17,974 nucleotides of DNA from CAZCWX01 sp964502465 (GTDB lineage Bacteria > Desulfobacterota > Binatia > Bin18), in the NCBI GenBank assembly GCA_964502465.1, contig CAZCWX010000105.1:1-17974 (forward strand), read 5' to 3'. Position 1 is the first letter of the stretch, and every line of letters starts with the position of its first letter. Made by a program: the position numbers and the translations under genes. This document shows positions 7,447 through 15,324 of this stretch, in pieces. The notes beneath the pieces are model-generated. The model did no database searches, had not been told where the DNA came from, and worked only from the letters and a program-made list of their open reading frames with translations.

Positions 7447-8355
7447 ATGAGACGGCGTTTTTCTCGAACTGGCTGGCTATGCGGTCTTATCCTCTTTACC
7501 GTGTGGAATGGGCAGGCTCTGGCGCAGCAGACAGAACACCTCGATGCTGATCGCCCGGAAGCCTGGGCAATGAACTATTTTGCTTCGGTCTCCTTGCTGG
7601 CTGGTCTGGGCACGCCGTACAGCCGGGAACCGGGCTCTCTCGAAGGCGGCTTTGAAATAGACTGGATCCCCAAGCTCAGTAAATCCAAAAGGCGGGTAGG
7701 GTTCAACGGTCTGAAAGAAGATGATTTGAACAAAGCGCCCATCTTTGCCAGGCCACGTCTCACGATCGGCCTGCCCTGGCGATTTTCCCTGCTCTTGTCC
7801 TATCTGCCTCCTATCAAGCTCTTTGGCGTTAAGCCCAATCTCTTTGCCTTTGCCTTAGAGCGACCGATTTACGAGCGCCAGCCTTGGACCGTTGGCTTGC
7901 GGGTATATGGTCAGATCGGTGAGGTAGAAGGCGCCTATACGTGTCCGAGTGACGTTGCGACATATCCGCCAGGGTCTCCGCAGAATCTTTTTGGCTGTGA
8001 GAAAAAATCGTCAGACACCGCAACCCTCCGTTACGGCGGACTGGAACTGAGTGGCGCATATCGCATTGAGACGCTCAGAGGGCTTACCCCCTACCTGGCA
8101 GTGGCGGGGAACTTGTTGGATACGCGGTTTCAGGTCGATGCGCTCACCTTTGGATTTCACGACCGTCGTCGTCTCACTGCGGAAACCTGGACGTTCTCGA
8201 TGAGTGGAGGCGTGGTCTACCCTCTTACCAACAGACTGAGTGTGAGCGTCGGTTTGTTCTACAGTCCGCTCTGGGTAACACGGCCACCCGCGACCTCTAG
8301 CCAGAACGATGCTTTATTTAATGCCCGGGCGATGCTGACCTTTCGCTTGCGTTAG
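7447..8355 (+). CDS. probable outer-membrane beta-barrel protein, unknown function
   Basis: This 302-residue protein has a signal peptide (about 1-26, hydrophobic LCGLILFTVW then QALA). I do not recognise the family. The mature protein has many alternating, aromatic-rich strands such as RLTIGLPWRFSLLLSYLPP, WTVGLRVYGQIG, GGLELSGAYRIE, LSVSVGLFYSPLW and a last strand ARAMLTFRLR, the pattern of an outer-membrane barrel. A Cys pair (in YTCPSD and FGCEKK) lies in a predicted loop. The ATG is preceded by GAGAGGAG. It lies 86 bases after the cytochrome-like gene on the same strand, so co-transcription is likely. A link to electron transfer or metal handling is suggested only by its neighbours. Confidence 0.75.
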   Translation: MRRRFSRTGWLCGLILFTVWNGQALAQQTEHLDADRPEAWAMNYFASVSLLAGLGTPYSREPGSLEGGFEIDWIPKLSKSKRRVGFNGLKEDDLNKAPIFARPRLTIGLPWRFSLLLSYLPPIKLFGVKPNLFAFALERPIYERQPWTVGLRVYGQIGEVEGAYTCPSDVATYPPGSPQNLFGCEKKSSDTATLRYGGLELSGAYRIETLRGLTPYLAVAGNLLDTRFQVDALTFGFHDRRRLTAETWTFSMSGGVVYPLTNRLSVSVGLFYSPLWVTRPPATSSQNDALFNARAMLTFRLR

Positions 8356-8574
8356 GAATCATGTCATCAATGCCGGCCTGTTGCGCTCATACTCCTGCCT
8401 CGATACGGGCACTGACCATCTCGCGGCCAAAGCGAGGACGAAGTCCACCATCCATGCCATTCACAAACTGTCTTGAGTGCGGAAAAGATCGTAAGAGAAA
8501 AAGTTCCCTGCATCTTTGTTTTTGCTCTTTTCTCTGATGCATGGACAACAGCGGGAAAAGAAGGAGGGGCAACT
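8356..8574. other. intergenic gap, nothing assignable
   Basis: These 219 bases separate the barrel gene from the copper-domain gene. Only a weak 5-bp hairpin (CTCGC...GCGAG, 8420-8436) is visible. No convincing promoter, terminator or small gene was found. Confidence 0.4.
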
Positions 8575-9414
8575 ATGCGTGTTGTCAAAATGTTCTGCAT
8601 CACCGGGATCTGTACTCTACTGGCTGTTCATCACGCTTTCGCGAATGACGCCGTACGGTTTCAGGTGCCATTAGATAACCTTGGTGTCAGTGCTGAGCCA
8701 GGATCGGGAAACGCGACGATCATCCTGGCTGAGGGGAACGGAGAGGTGAACCTGGAAGGTCTCCGACTCGTCCCACACGATGACCCGTTGGGGGCAGGGC
8801 GTATCATGGGATATGCGGCCTGGCTGGTCAATTCGGAGAATGCGTTAGGAAAGCTCAATCTGGGCTTCCTTTTTCCTGACTCCCAGGGAAGGGCCCGACT
8901 CAGATTTGACATTTCTAGTTCTCGACGAACGAATCTGGGCTCGCAGGGATTTAACATGGTGGTGATCACGCTCGAAACGGAATTGGACCTGTCTCGCCCG
9001 CAGCCCTCGGGTCCTCCGATTATTGCTGGCCATATTCCTGGTACCCCAGCAGCGGTTACGCCTCCGCCTGCGGTTGAGGTGTTCATGGGAAAGTTGACTG
9101 ATGATGTCTTTGGCTTTCAGCCGCAAACCGTGACCATCCTTTCTGGTCAGACGATTCGCTGGACCAATGTGAGCCCGGAGTACATTTTGCCTCATACTGC
9201 CACGCGTACCGACGCATTTGACGGTACGACGTTCGGTGCTGGCCAAGAGTTCGATAGCGGATCGGTGCCGTTTGGTCAGTCTTTCACGCAGACGTTTACC
9301 CTCCCTGAAGGGGTACCGGCCGGAGTATTTAACTACCATTGCATTCCTCACGCTGAATTGGCTCCCTTGGGGATGACTGGCCGCATCCTTGTGGTTGCAC
9401 CACCAGCCTCCTAA
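8575..9414 (+). CDS. exported RskA-like domain fused to type-1 copper (cupredoxin) domain
   Basis: The product is 279 residues. The ATG at 8575 is chosen because GGAGGGG lies just upstream and it yields a clean signal peptide (1-23, ending AFA); an in-frame ATG at 8473 would give an unlikely tail. Residues about 76-155 (GYAAWLVNSENALGKLNLG, VVITLETE, GPPIIAGHIPG) resemble the extracytoplasmic domain of anti-sigma-K factors (RskA), here without a membrane helix or zinc-binding anti-sigma part. After a Pro/Ala-rich linker, residues about 165-275 form a plastocyanin-like domain with a full ligand set: His207 (PHTATR), Cys256 and His259 (YHCIPH) and Met267 (GMTG). It should bind one copper ion in the periplasm or on the surface and carry electrons. 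The RskA resemblance is by eye. Confidence 0.8.
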   Translation: MRVVKMFCITGICTLLAVHHAFANDAVRFQVPLDNLGVSAEPGSGNATIILAEGNGEVNLEGLRLVPHDDPLGAGRIMGYAAWLVNSENALGKLNLGFLFPDSQGRARLRFDISSSRRTNLGSQGFNMVVITLETELDLSRPQPSGPPIIAGHIPGTPAAVTPPPAVEVFMGKLTDDVFGFQPQTVTILSGQTIRWTNVSPEYILPHTATRTDAFDGTTFGAGQEFDSGSVPFGQSFTQTFTLPEGVPAGVFNYHCIPHAELAPLGMTGRILVVAPPAS

Positions 9415-9451
9415 GAAAATCCACCCGGGAAAAAGTCATGACCTCCACACA

Positions 9452-9482
9452 GAGGAGAGGGGGATCTGACTCACCTCTCCTC
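9452..9482 (+). terminator. terminator-like hairpin after the cupredoxin gene
   Basis: GAGGAGAGG (9452-9460) pairs perfectly with CCTCTCCTC (9474-9482) across a 13-base loop, followed by ATTTCTTC, a modest T-rich tail. It lies 38 bases past the stop codon and before the yebC gene, the right place to end the three-gene exported-protein unit. Confidence 0.5.
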
Positions 9483-9706
9483 ATTTCTTCGCTCCTGCCG
9501 CTATGAACCCGAACGCCGGGTCTGCGCCAGTTCTGGTCCTGCCTCTCTTGTCTGCTTCCTCCTGTACACTGCTGTTCAGTGGAAAACCCTAAATTTTTCG
9601 CTATCCTACAACGCTGAAGATTATCGCCTGACCACGCTTTACTCGTTTACTCCCCGTGAGGAATGTGTTAACAGTGGCCAAGATTCTCTGCCAAGAGGTT
9701 GGAGCT
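9483..9706. other. intergenic region upstream of yebC
   Basis: This stretch should hold the promoter of the yebC-ruvCAB unit. An AT-rich patch (around AAATTTTTCGCTATCCT, 9590-9607) is the best candidate, but no -35/-10 pair with normal spacing could be fitted. No gene is supported. Confidence 0.35.
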
Positions 9707-10459
9707 ATGTCTGGTCATTCCAAGTGGAGTACGATTAAGCATAAGAAAGCCCTGAAAGACGAGCGGCGCGGGCGGATGTTCACCAAGCTTATCAAAGATC
9801 TGACCATTGCCGCTCGTATAGGCGGGAGTGACTTCAACGCAAACCCGCGTTTACGTACGGCCGTTGCAGCCGCCAAGGCTGCCAGTATGCCCAACGATAC
9901 GATCGATCGGGCCATTAAGAAAGGTGCGGGTGAGCTGGAAGGCGTCCACTATGAGGAAATCACCTATGAAGGGCATGGTCCGGGCGGAGTCGCCATCATG
10001 CTGCAGGTCTTGACTGATAACAAAAACCGCACCGTCTCGGAGATTCGCCACTTTTTTGCCAAGCATGGGGGGAGCTTAGGGTCACCAAACTCGGTGGCCT
10101 GGATGTTTACCAAAAAAGGGATCATTACGGTGGACAAAAGTCAGGCTGAGGAAGACCAATTACTCGAGTTGGCGCTTGATGCGGGTGCCGAGGATGTCAG
10201 TGCTGGAGACGACCTGTTTGAGGTGGTCACTTCGCCGGAGGACTTTGAGGCAGTGAGAGAAGCGCTGGAAAAGGGTGGGGTGACGCTGGCCTCGGCTGAG
10301 GTGACCATGGTTCCGCAGAACACTGTGGCACTGTCGGGGAAAGAAGCTGAGCAGACCCTGAAGCTGCTTGATACGTTACAAGAACATGATGACGTGCAGA
10401 GTGTCTCAGCCAACCTCGATATTCCCGAAGAAGAAATGGAGCGGCTCAGTGCTGCCTGA
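9707..10459 (+). CDS. yebC: YebC/PmpR-family protein (TACO1 family)
   Basis: The product is a 250-residue cytoplasmic protein. The ATG at 9707 gives the invariant family start MSGHSKWSTIKHKK; a GTG at 9656 would add 17 non-conserved residues and is rejected. Other landmarks are the FTKLIKDLTIAAR helix, NPRLRTAV, MPNDTIDRAIKKG (the family's most conserved block), YEGHGPGGVAI and NRTVSEIRHFFAKHGG. Members act as transcription regulators, or by analogy with TACO1 as translation factors that relieve stalling at proline stretches. The family does not agree on one role. It lies just upstream of ruvC, the usual neighbourhood in proteobacteria. Confidence 0.96.
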   Translation: MSGHSKWSTIKHKKALKDERRGRMFTKLIKDLTIAARIGGSDFNANPRLRTAVAAAKAASMPNDTIDRAIKKGAGELEGVHYEEITYEGHGPGGVAIMLQVLTDNKNRTVSEIRHFFAKHGGSLGSPNSVAWMFTKKGIITVDKSQAEEDQLLELALDAGAEDVSAGDDLFEVVTSPEDFEAVREALEKGGVTLASAEVTMVPQNTVALSGKEAEQTLKLLDTLQEHDDVQSVSANLDIPEEEMERLSAA

Positions 10460-10473
10460 GGCAGGATGTTGGT

Positions 10474-11025
10474 ATGGGACCACGGCGCGCTGAGCTATCT
10501 TTGCGTGTCCTGGGGGTGGACCCGGGGACCATACGCACCGGTTGGGGAGTTGTCGAGCGGCGAGAGCGGACTCTCAAATTCTGTGCGGGTGGTGTCTTGA
10601 GCGCCAAAGGCTTTCACTCGCTGGCAGAACGGCTCCGGGTTATTTATGCGGGGATTATTGAGGTGATTCATACCTGGACCCCGCACGTGCTGAGCCTGGA
10701 AAAAGCCTTTCTCGCTTATAATGTCCAAAGCGCCTTTCGCTTGGGCGAGGCACGTGGGGTGGTGCTTCTTGCCGGCGCGCAGTCAGGCCTCCGCCTGGCG
10801 GAATATAGTCCGACAGAGATTAAAACTGCAGTCGTTGGTTATGGTAGAGCTGAAAAGCTCCAAGTACAAAAATCGGTGTTCGCCCTTCTGGGCGGAGGGC
10901 GAGAGCCAGAGGCTCTCGGATTTCCTATGAGTCAAGATGCTACCGATGCGCTGGCTGCGGCGATCTGTCATCTGAATACCTCACGGCTGGCGGACCGCAT
11001 ACAGGAAGCGGAAAAGAGCGGCTAG
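10474..11025 (+). CDS. ruvC: Holliday junction resolvase RuvC
   Basis: This 183-residue endonuclease cuts Holliday junctions symmetrically to finish recombination, working with RuvAB. The four acidic active-site residues are present by alignment to E. coli Asp7, Glu66, Asp138 and Asp141: Asp16 in GVDPGT, Glu76 in SLEKAF, and Asp155 and Asp158 in SQDATDAL. The motifs RLRVIYAG, RLGEARGV and AEKLQVQ are typical. It follows yebC by 14 bases. Starting at the ATG leaves about nine extra residues before the conserved RVLGVDPG, so a slightly later non-ATG start (TTG near 10501) is possible. The protein is slightly longer than E. coli RuvC (173). Confidence 0.96.
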   Translation: MGPRRAELSLRVLGVDPGTIRTGWGVVERRERTLKFCAGGVLSAKGFHSLAERLRVIYAGIIEVIHTWTPHVLSLEKAFLAYNVQSAFRLGEARGVVLLAGAQSGLRLAEYSPTEIKTAVVGYGRAEKLQVQKSVFALLGGGREPEALGFPMSQDATDALAAAICHLNTSRLADRIQEAEKSG

Positions 11026-11135
11026 GGGCTGGGGACTCCGCAAAAAGAAGATGATCATTGGTATGAGACCCTACGACCCCTCTTCCCGGAGCTTTGCGGC
11101 TTCATGCTGAACATTGACATCCCTCGATGTGTTTC

Positions 11136-11723
11136 ATGATTGCGCGTCTTAGTGGCATATTGGCAGAGAAAATCCCAGAGCAACTGATTGTTGACGTCAG
11201 TGGAGTCGGCTACCAGGTGTTTGTTTCTCTCCAGACCTTCTACCGTCTCCCCGCGCTCCATGAGCGGGTCAGTCTCTATGTGCACACCCATCTGCGTGAA
11301 GATGCGTTGCAGCTCTATGGCTTCCTCGAAGAGAAAGAGAAAATAACGTTTCTCCTCCTCAAAGGGGTTTCCGGTGTTGGCCCTCGCCTGGCTCTCAATG
11401 TGCTCTCTGGTATTCCGGTAGACGAGTTAGAAAATGCTCTGCGCACGAGCGACCTGAGTCGGCTCGTGGCGGTGCCTGGAGTGGGAAAGAAAACTGCCGA
11501 ACGCCTCATTGTCGAATTGCGAGAGAAAGTCGGGAGCTTGGACAACGGACATGCCGGGATACCTGGGGAACCGCCCGCGCTTTCGACTGAGGCAGTTTCC
11601 GCGTTAGTAAATCTTGGCTACCGGCGGGCTGAGGCCGAAAAAGCTGTCCGTGAGGTGGTGCGCCGTGGTGTGACGGCTATTGCTGAGGTGATTCGAGAAT
11701 CGTTGCGGAGTCTGAGTGCATGA
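11136..11723 (+). CDS. ruvA: Holliday junction branch migration protein RuvA
   Basis: This 195-residue DNA-binding subunit forms tetramers that clamp the four-way junction and load RuvB. The start at 11136 gives the family's conserved MIARLSG; an in-frame ATG at 11127 adds only three residues. It has the N-terminal OB fold (about 1-62), two helix-hairpin-helix motifs (VSGVGPRLALNVLSG and VPGVGKKTAERLIVEL), an acidic/Gly/Pro linker, and the C-terminal RuvB-binding helices (AVSALVNLGYRRAEAEKAV). No clear ribosome binding site precedes either start, unlike most genes here. A 110-base gap separates it from ruvC. The stop overlaps the ruvB start by ATGA. Confidence 0.96.
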   Translation: MIARLSGILAEKIPEQLIVDVSGVGYQVFVSLQTFYRLPALHERVSLYVHTHLREDALQLYGFLEEKEKITFLLLKGVSGVGPRLALNVLSGIPVDELENALRTSDLSRLVAVPGVGKKTAERLIVELREKVGSLDNGHAGIPGEPPALSTEAVSALVNLGYRRAEAEKAVREVVRRGVTAIAEVIRESLRSLSA

Positions 11724-12799
11724 GTCAAAAGAAGAACCTGTCTCCTCAGGTACAGGAGAGAATTGACCCTACCCTGGCAGCAGAACTCGAAGCAGAGGTT
11801 GAGGAACAGCAGGAAGAGCAACGGTTTGAAGGCTCTCTCCGTCCTCGCTCGCTCGACGATTATATTGGCCAAGAAGCGCTCAAGCAAAACCTGCACATCG
11901 CCATTGATGCGGCAAAACAGCGAGGCGATGTCCTGGATCACGTGCTGTTCTGTGGTCCCCCAGGACTGGGTAAGACGTCCCTGGCGTACATCATTGCCCG
12001 TGAAATGGGAGTGGACATTCGCACGACGACCGGCCCGGTGATCGAGCGGCCGGGTGATCTGGCCGCGGTACTGACGAATCTCGAGACTGGGGATGTGCTC
12101 TTCATCGATGAAATCCATCGCTTAAATCGTGTAGTGGAAGAATTTCTCTACCCGGCGATGGAGGACTTTCAACTCGACTTAGTCATTGGCCAGGGACCAT
12201 CAGCCCGTACTGTGAAACTTGCCTTGAAACATTTTACCCTCATTGGTGCGACGACCCGAGCGGGCCTGCTCACTTCACCATTACGTGATCGGTTTGGCTC
12301 GACCTTTCGCTTAGATTTCTATCAAGTGGCCGAATTAGAACAGATCATTCGCCGTTCTGCGTCTATTCTTCACATGACGGTGGATGCCAGTGGCGCCGCA
12401 GAGATTGCCCGCCGTTCTCGCGGAACCCCACGGATTGCCAACCGACTCCTCCGCCGCGTGCGAGACTTTGCCCAGGTGAGATCTGCACCGGTGGTGACAC
12501 GAGAGGTCGCCCATCAGGCCCTGGCACTGTTGGAGGTGGATGATGTGGGTTTTGACAAGATGGACCGGGCAATCTTGCGAGCAATCATTGATAAGTTTAA
12601 TGGTGGACCAGTAGGAGTTGAGACCATCGCTGCAGCCATTGGCGAAGAGAAAAATACGATAGAAGATGTGTACGAGCCCTATCTGCTCCAAGAAGGGTAT
12701 CTCCAACGGACTCCCCGAGGTCGTATGGTGACTTTGAAGGCCTATGCGCACTTTGGCCTCGCTCGCCCTGGAGGAGGAGGCCAAGAAGAACTCTTCTGA
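11720..12799 (+). CDS. ruvB: Holliday junction branch migration ATPase RuvB
   Basis: This 359-residue AAA+ motor drives branch migration at junctions held by RuvA. It has Walker A GPPGLGKT (79-86), Walker B with DEIH (130-133), sensor-1 GATTRAG (176-182), the arginine-finger region PLRDRFG (187-193), sensor-2 GTPRIANRLLRRVRD and a C-terminal winged-helix domain (VGVETIAAAIGEE to RTPRGR). The N-terminus is longer than in E. coli RuvB (336 residues) because of an acidic, Glu/Gln-rich segment at about 20-35. It overlaps ruvA by four bases, so the two are likely translationally coupled. Confidence 0.97.
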   Translation: MSQKKNLSPQVQERIDPTLAAELEAEVEEQQEEQRFEGSLRPRSLDDYIGQEALKQNLHIAIDAAKQRGDVLDHVLFCGPPGLGKTSLAYIIAREMGVDIRTTTGPVIERPGDLAAVLTNLETGDVLFIDEIHRLNRVVEEFLYPAMEDFQLDLVIGQGPSARTVKLALKHFTLIGATTRAGLLTSPLRDRFGSTFRLDFYQVAELEQIIRRSASILHMTVDASGAAEIARRSRGTPRIANRLLRRVRDFAQVRSAPVVTREVAHQALALLEVDDVGFDKMDRAILRAIIDKFNGGPVGVETIAAAIGEEKNTIEDVYEPYLLQEGYLQRTPRGRMVTLKAYAHFGLARPGGGGQEELF

Positions 12800-12809
12800 G
12801 GGATCGACC

Positions 12810-13022
12810 ATGACAGAGCTGGGGAAGACATTGATGGTATTAGGAGGGATTCTCCTCCTGATGGGGCTCCTGCTAACTGCTGGTGCCAAGCTGCCCTGGG
12901 TTGGTCGCCTGCCTGGGGACATTGCGATCCAGCGTGAGAATTTTTCCTTTTATTTTCCACTCATGACCTGTTTACTGGTGAGTGCTCTTTTGTCATTGGT
13001 ATTTTTTCTTTTTCGTCGTTAG
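12810..13022 (+). CDS. DUF2905 small membrane protein
   Basis: This 70-residue protein has two predicted membrane helices (about 8-25 and 48-67) separated by the conserved DUF2905 signature LPWVGRLPGDIAI and a basic stretch. It ends in FRR. The function of the family is unknown. The ATG lies ten bases after the ruvB stop. The AGGAG of the next gene overlaps its own stop codon, so it is embedded in the same transcription unit. DUF2905 genes near ruvB are, as I recall, known from other deltaproteobacteria and Firmicutes. Confidence 0.9.
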   Translation: MTELGKTLMVLGGILLLMGLLLTAGAKLPWVGRLPGDIAIQRENFSFYFPLMTCLLVSALLSLVFFLFRR

Positions 13023-13034
13023 GAGAGTAACAGG

Positions 13035-15314
13035 GTGGAGCACTATCAGCACCTGCCGGAGGAACACAAGCGCCGCCAGCGATGGGAAGGGACCATCATT
13101 CTTGCCGCTGCGCTGGGGGTTTTTCTCTTTGCGTTCTTGCAGAACCGCCCCCCGCAAGTGAGCGACAGCGATAGCTTAGCCAGCAATATTGTCTTTGTTC
13201 TGCTGATTAACCTCAACATTATCCTGCTGGTCCTGTTAGTGTTTCTCGTCGGCCGTAATCTGATCAAGTTGTTCTATGAGCGCCGGCGCAAGCTCCTCGG
13301 CTCTCACCTCCGTTTCCGGCTGGTTTTGGCATTTGTCGCCATTTCCCTTTTTCCTGCAGTTCTCTTGTTTCTCATCGGCGTGGGATTTATCACCAAGTCA
13401 GTCGAGAATTGGTTTGCTGTGCAAATTGAAGGATCTTTAGAGGGCGCCCTCGAGGTTGCGGGTGCATTCTACGATCATTTGGCGGATGAGGCGCTCTTTT
13501 ACGCCCGTGATATGGCAACGGAGATTACCGCAGGTGGTCTGCTTGAGCGGCGAAAAAGGTGGGCTCTGCAAGAGTTCGTCGAAGGCAAGCGCCGAGCCCT
13601 GAACCTCGGCCGACTCACGGTTGCTTCGCGAACTGGCGATCCCATGGTCAGTGCTGCCGCTGCGGATAAGCAAATGGGGCAAGCGCATGATCCCGCTGCG
13701 GCCCTTTTTGAGCGGGTCTGGCGCAATGAAGAAGTCCGGTTAGTCCGACTCATAGGAGAAGCGGAGGTCGTGTGTGGAGTGGTGCCCATCATCTCCCAGG
13801 GGCAGGTGGTCGGTGCGGTGTTAGCGGAATACTTCGTGCCGCAAAACATCGCGCGGCGTAGTACGCAATTGATGAATGCCTTTCGTGAGTACCGCCAACT
13901 GAAGGTCCTGAAACAACCGATTAAAAACAATTACCTGATCACGATGTCGCTCGTGACCTTGGTGGTGGTGTTCTCTGCAGTCTGGGTCGGACTGTTTCTG
14001 GCAAAAAAAATCACCGTTCCCCTCCAACAACTGGCGGCAGGAACACGGGAAGTTGCCCAAGGGCACTGGACCCACCGGATCACAGGTGAGGGTGAGGATG
14101 AAATTGGCACGTTAGTCGCCGCGTTCAATCGCATGACTGCAGAACTGCACCAAAGCCATCTAGAACTCGAGGCACGACGACGATACATGGAGATCCTTCT
14201 TGCAAACATCAATGCCGGCGTGGTTTCGCTCGACCGATCTGGCAGTGTCACCACCGTCAACCGTGCAGCCGAACGGCTGCTGGGCATTACTGGGAGCCAG
14301 GCAGTGAGGTGTGACTATCGTGAGTTGTTTGCCCTGCCTGAGTTCAACGAAGTGAGGCGTGTGATCCGCGATCTTCTACCTGTGCAGCCTCGAGGTGTCG
14401 AGGATAGGGTGTATGAAAGCCAAGGCCAGTTACGGCTCAGCCGTGACGGGCAGACGCACTCTCTGTTAGTGACTGGAACCCCACTGACCGATGATCGGGG
14501 AGAGGTATTAGGGGTCGTGTGCTTTTTTGAAGATGTCACTCAGATTATTCGGGTCGAACGGATGGAGGCGTGGCGAGAGGTGGCCTGTCGCATCGCTCAT
14601 GAGATCAAGAACCCTCTCACCCCGATTCAACTGGCGGCCCAGCGCCTCCACCGGCGGTTCGCTCCGCAGATCGCCCACAACGCTGAGGTCTTCGAGGAAT
14701 GTGTGCGGAGTATCTCTCAAGAAGTGGATGCGATTAAAAAATTGGTGAACGAATTTTCAACATTTGCTCGTCTCCCTGCTGCCGACCACGTGCCGGAAAA
14801 CCTCAACACACTCGCCCAAGAAGCGATTGTCCTCCTTGCCGAGGCCCATCGCGACGTGGAATTTATTTTCAACCCTGATCGCGCCCTTCCTCTTTTAGAG
14901 CTTGATCGGGAAGGCATGAAAAGAGTGCTGCGCAATTTGCTTGATAACGCGGTTGCTGCCTGTGCGGCAGGAGCAAACGGAACTCCGAGTCGTATTGAGG
15001 TGGTCACGCGTTATCTGCGACCGCTGGGTATTGCCCGTCTTGAGGTGGCCGATACCGGCTGTGGGATTCCACCGGCAATCAAAGACCGGCTCTTTGAGCC
15101 GTATTTTTCCACCAAAAAAGACGGAACCGGCCTTGGGCTTGCCATCGTTGCCACCGTCGTGGCTGATCACCAAGGGTTTATTCGGGTACGAGATAATAAC
15201 CCACAGGGCAGTCGGTTTGTGATCGAACTCCCAGTGCGCCGCAACCAACAGCGGCTGGTGTCTGTAGTCGATACAACCTTATTACCCTTGACCGGAACTG
15301 CGGGTAGCGGATAG
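13035..15314 (+). CDS. ntrY: NtrY-type membrane sensor histidine kinase
   Basis: This 759-residue inner-membrane kinase starts at GTG after AGGAGAG. It has three N-terminal membrane helices (about 20-36, 52-76 and 95-120), an extracytoplasmic sensor region, a fourth helix (about 300-323), HAMP (about 323-375), PAS (about 385-500, with NAGVVSLDRSGSVTTVNRAAERLLG), and a HisKA domain with phospho-acceptor His522 in AHEIKNPLTPIQ. The ATPase domain has N-box RNLLDNA (Asn634, Asn638), G1 box DTGCGIP (Asp673), the F box and GTGLGLAI. This architecture is that of NtrY. Its normal partner is the sigma54 activator NtrX. Here the next gene, 10 bases on, is instead an NtrX-like receiver joined to LpxC. 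The signal sensed is unknown. Confidence 0.95.
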   Translation: MEHYQHLPEEHKRRQRWEGTIILAAALGVFLFAFLQNRPPQVSDSDSLASNIVFVLLINLNIILLVLLVFLVGRNLIKLFYERRRKLLGSHLRFRLVLAFVAISLFPAVLLFLIGVGFITKSVENWFAVQIEGSLEGALEVAGAFYDHLADEALFYARDMATEITAGGLLERRKRWALQEFVEGKRRALNLGRLTVASRTGDPMVSAAAADKQMGQAHDPAAALFERVWRNEEVRLVRLIGEAEVVCGVVPIISQGQVVGAVLAEYFVPQNIARRSTQLMNAFREYRQLKVLKQPIKNNYLITMSLVTLVVVFSAVWVGLFLAKKITVPLQQLAAGTREVAQGHWTHRITGEGEDEIGTLVAAFNRMTAELHQSHLELEARRRYMEILLANINAGVVSLDRSGSVTTVNRAAERLLGITGSQAVRCDYRELFALPEFNEVRRVIRDLLPVQPRGVEDRVYESQGQLRLSRDGQTHSLLVTGTPLTDDRGEVLGVVCFFEDVTQIIRVERMEAWREVACRIAHEIKNPLTPIQLAAQRLHRRFAPQIAHNAEVFEECVRSISQEVDAIKKLVNEFSTFARLPAADHVPENLNTLAQEAIVLLAEAHRDVEFIFNPDRALPLLELDREGMKRVLRNLLDNAVAACAAGANGTPSRIEVVTRYLRPLGIARLEVADTGCGIPPAIKDRLFEPYFSTKKDGTGLGLAIVATVVADHQGFIRVRDNNPQGSRFVIELPVRRNQQRLVSVVDTTLLPLTGTAGSG

Positions 15315-15324
15315 AGGGGGAGTT

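Noticed and set aside
8420..8436. CTCGC/GCGAG hairpin after the barrel gene
   Set aside because: A 5-bp stem without a T-tract is not enough for a terminator.
8473..8574. Upstream ATG extending the cupredoxin gene
   Set aside because: It would place 34 residues before a clean signal peptide and ignore the strong GGAGGGG site before 8575.
8367..8603. 78-codon minus-strand frame in the gap before the cupredoxin gene
   Set aside because: It has no ribosome binding site and no domain, and it overlaps the signal peptide of a supported gene.
9656..9706. Upstream GTG start extending yebC by 17 residues
   Set aside because: The family start MSGHSKW is nearly invariant and the extension looks non-coding.
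11051..11110. 19-codon frame between ruvC and ruvA
   Set aside because: It is too short, has no clear ribosome binding site and has no evidence of conservation; kept only as part of a finding about the gap.
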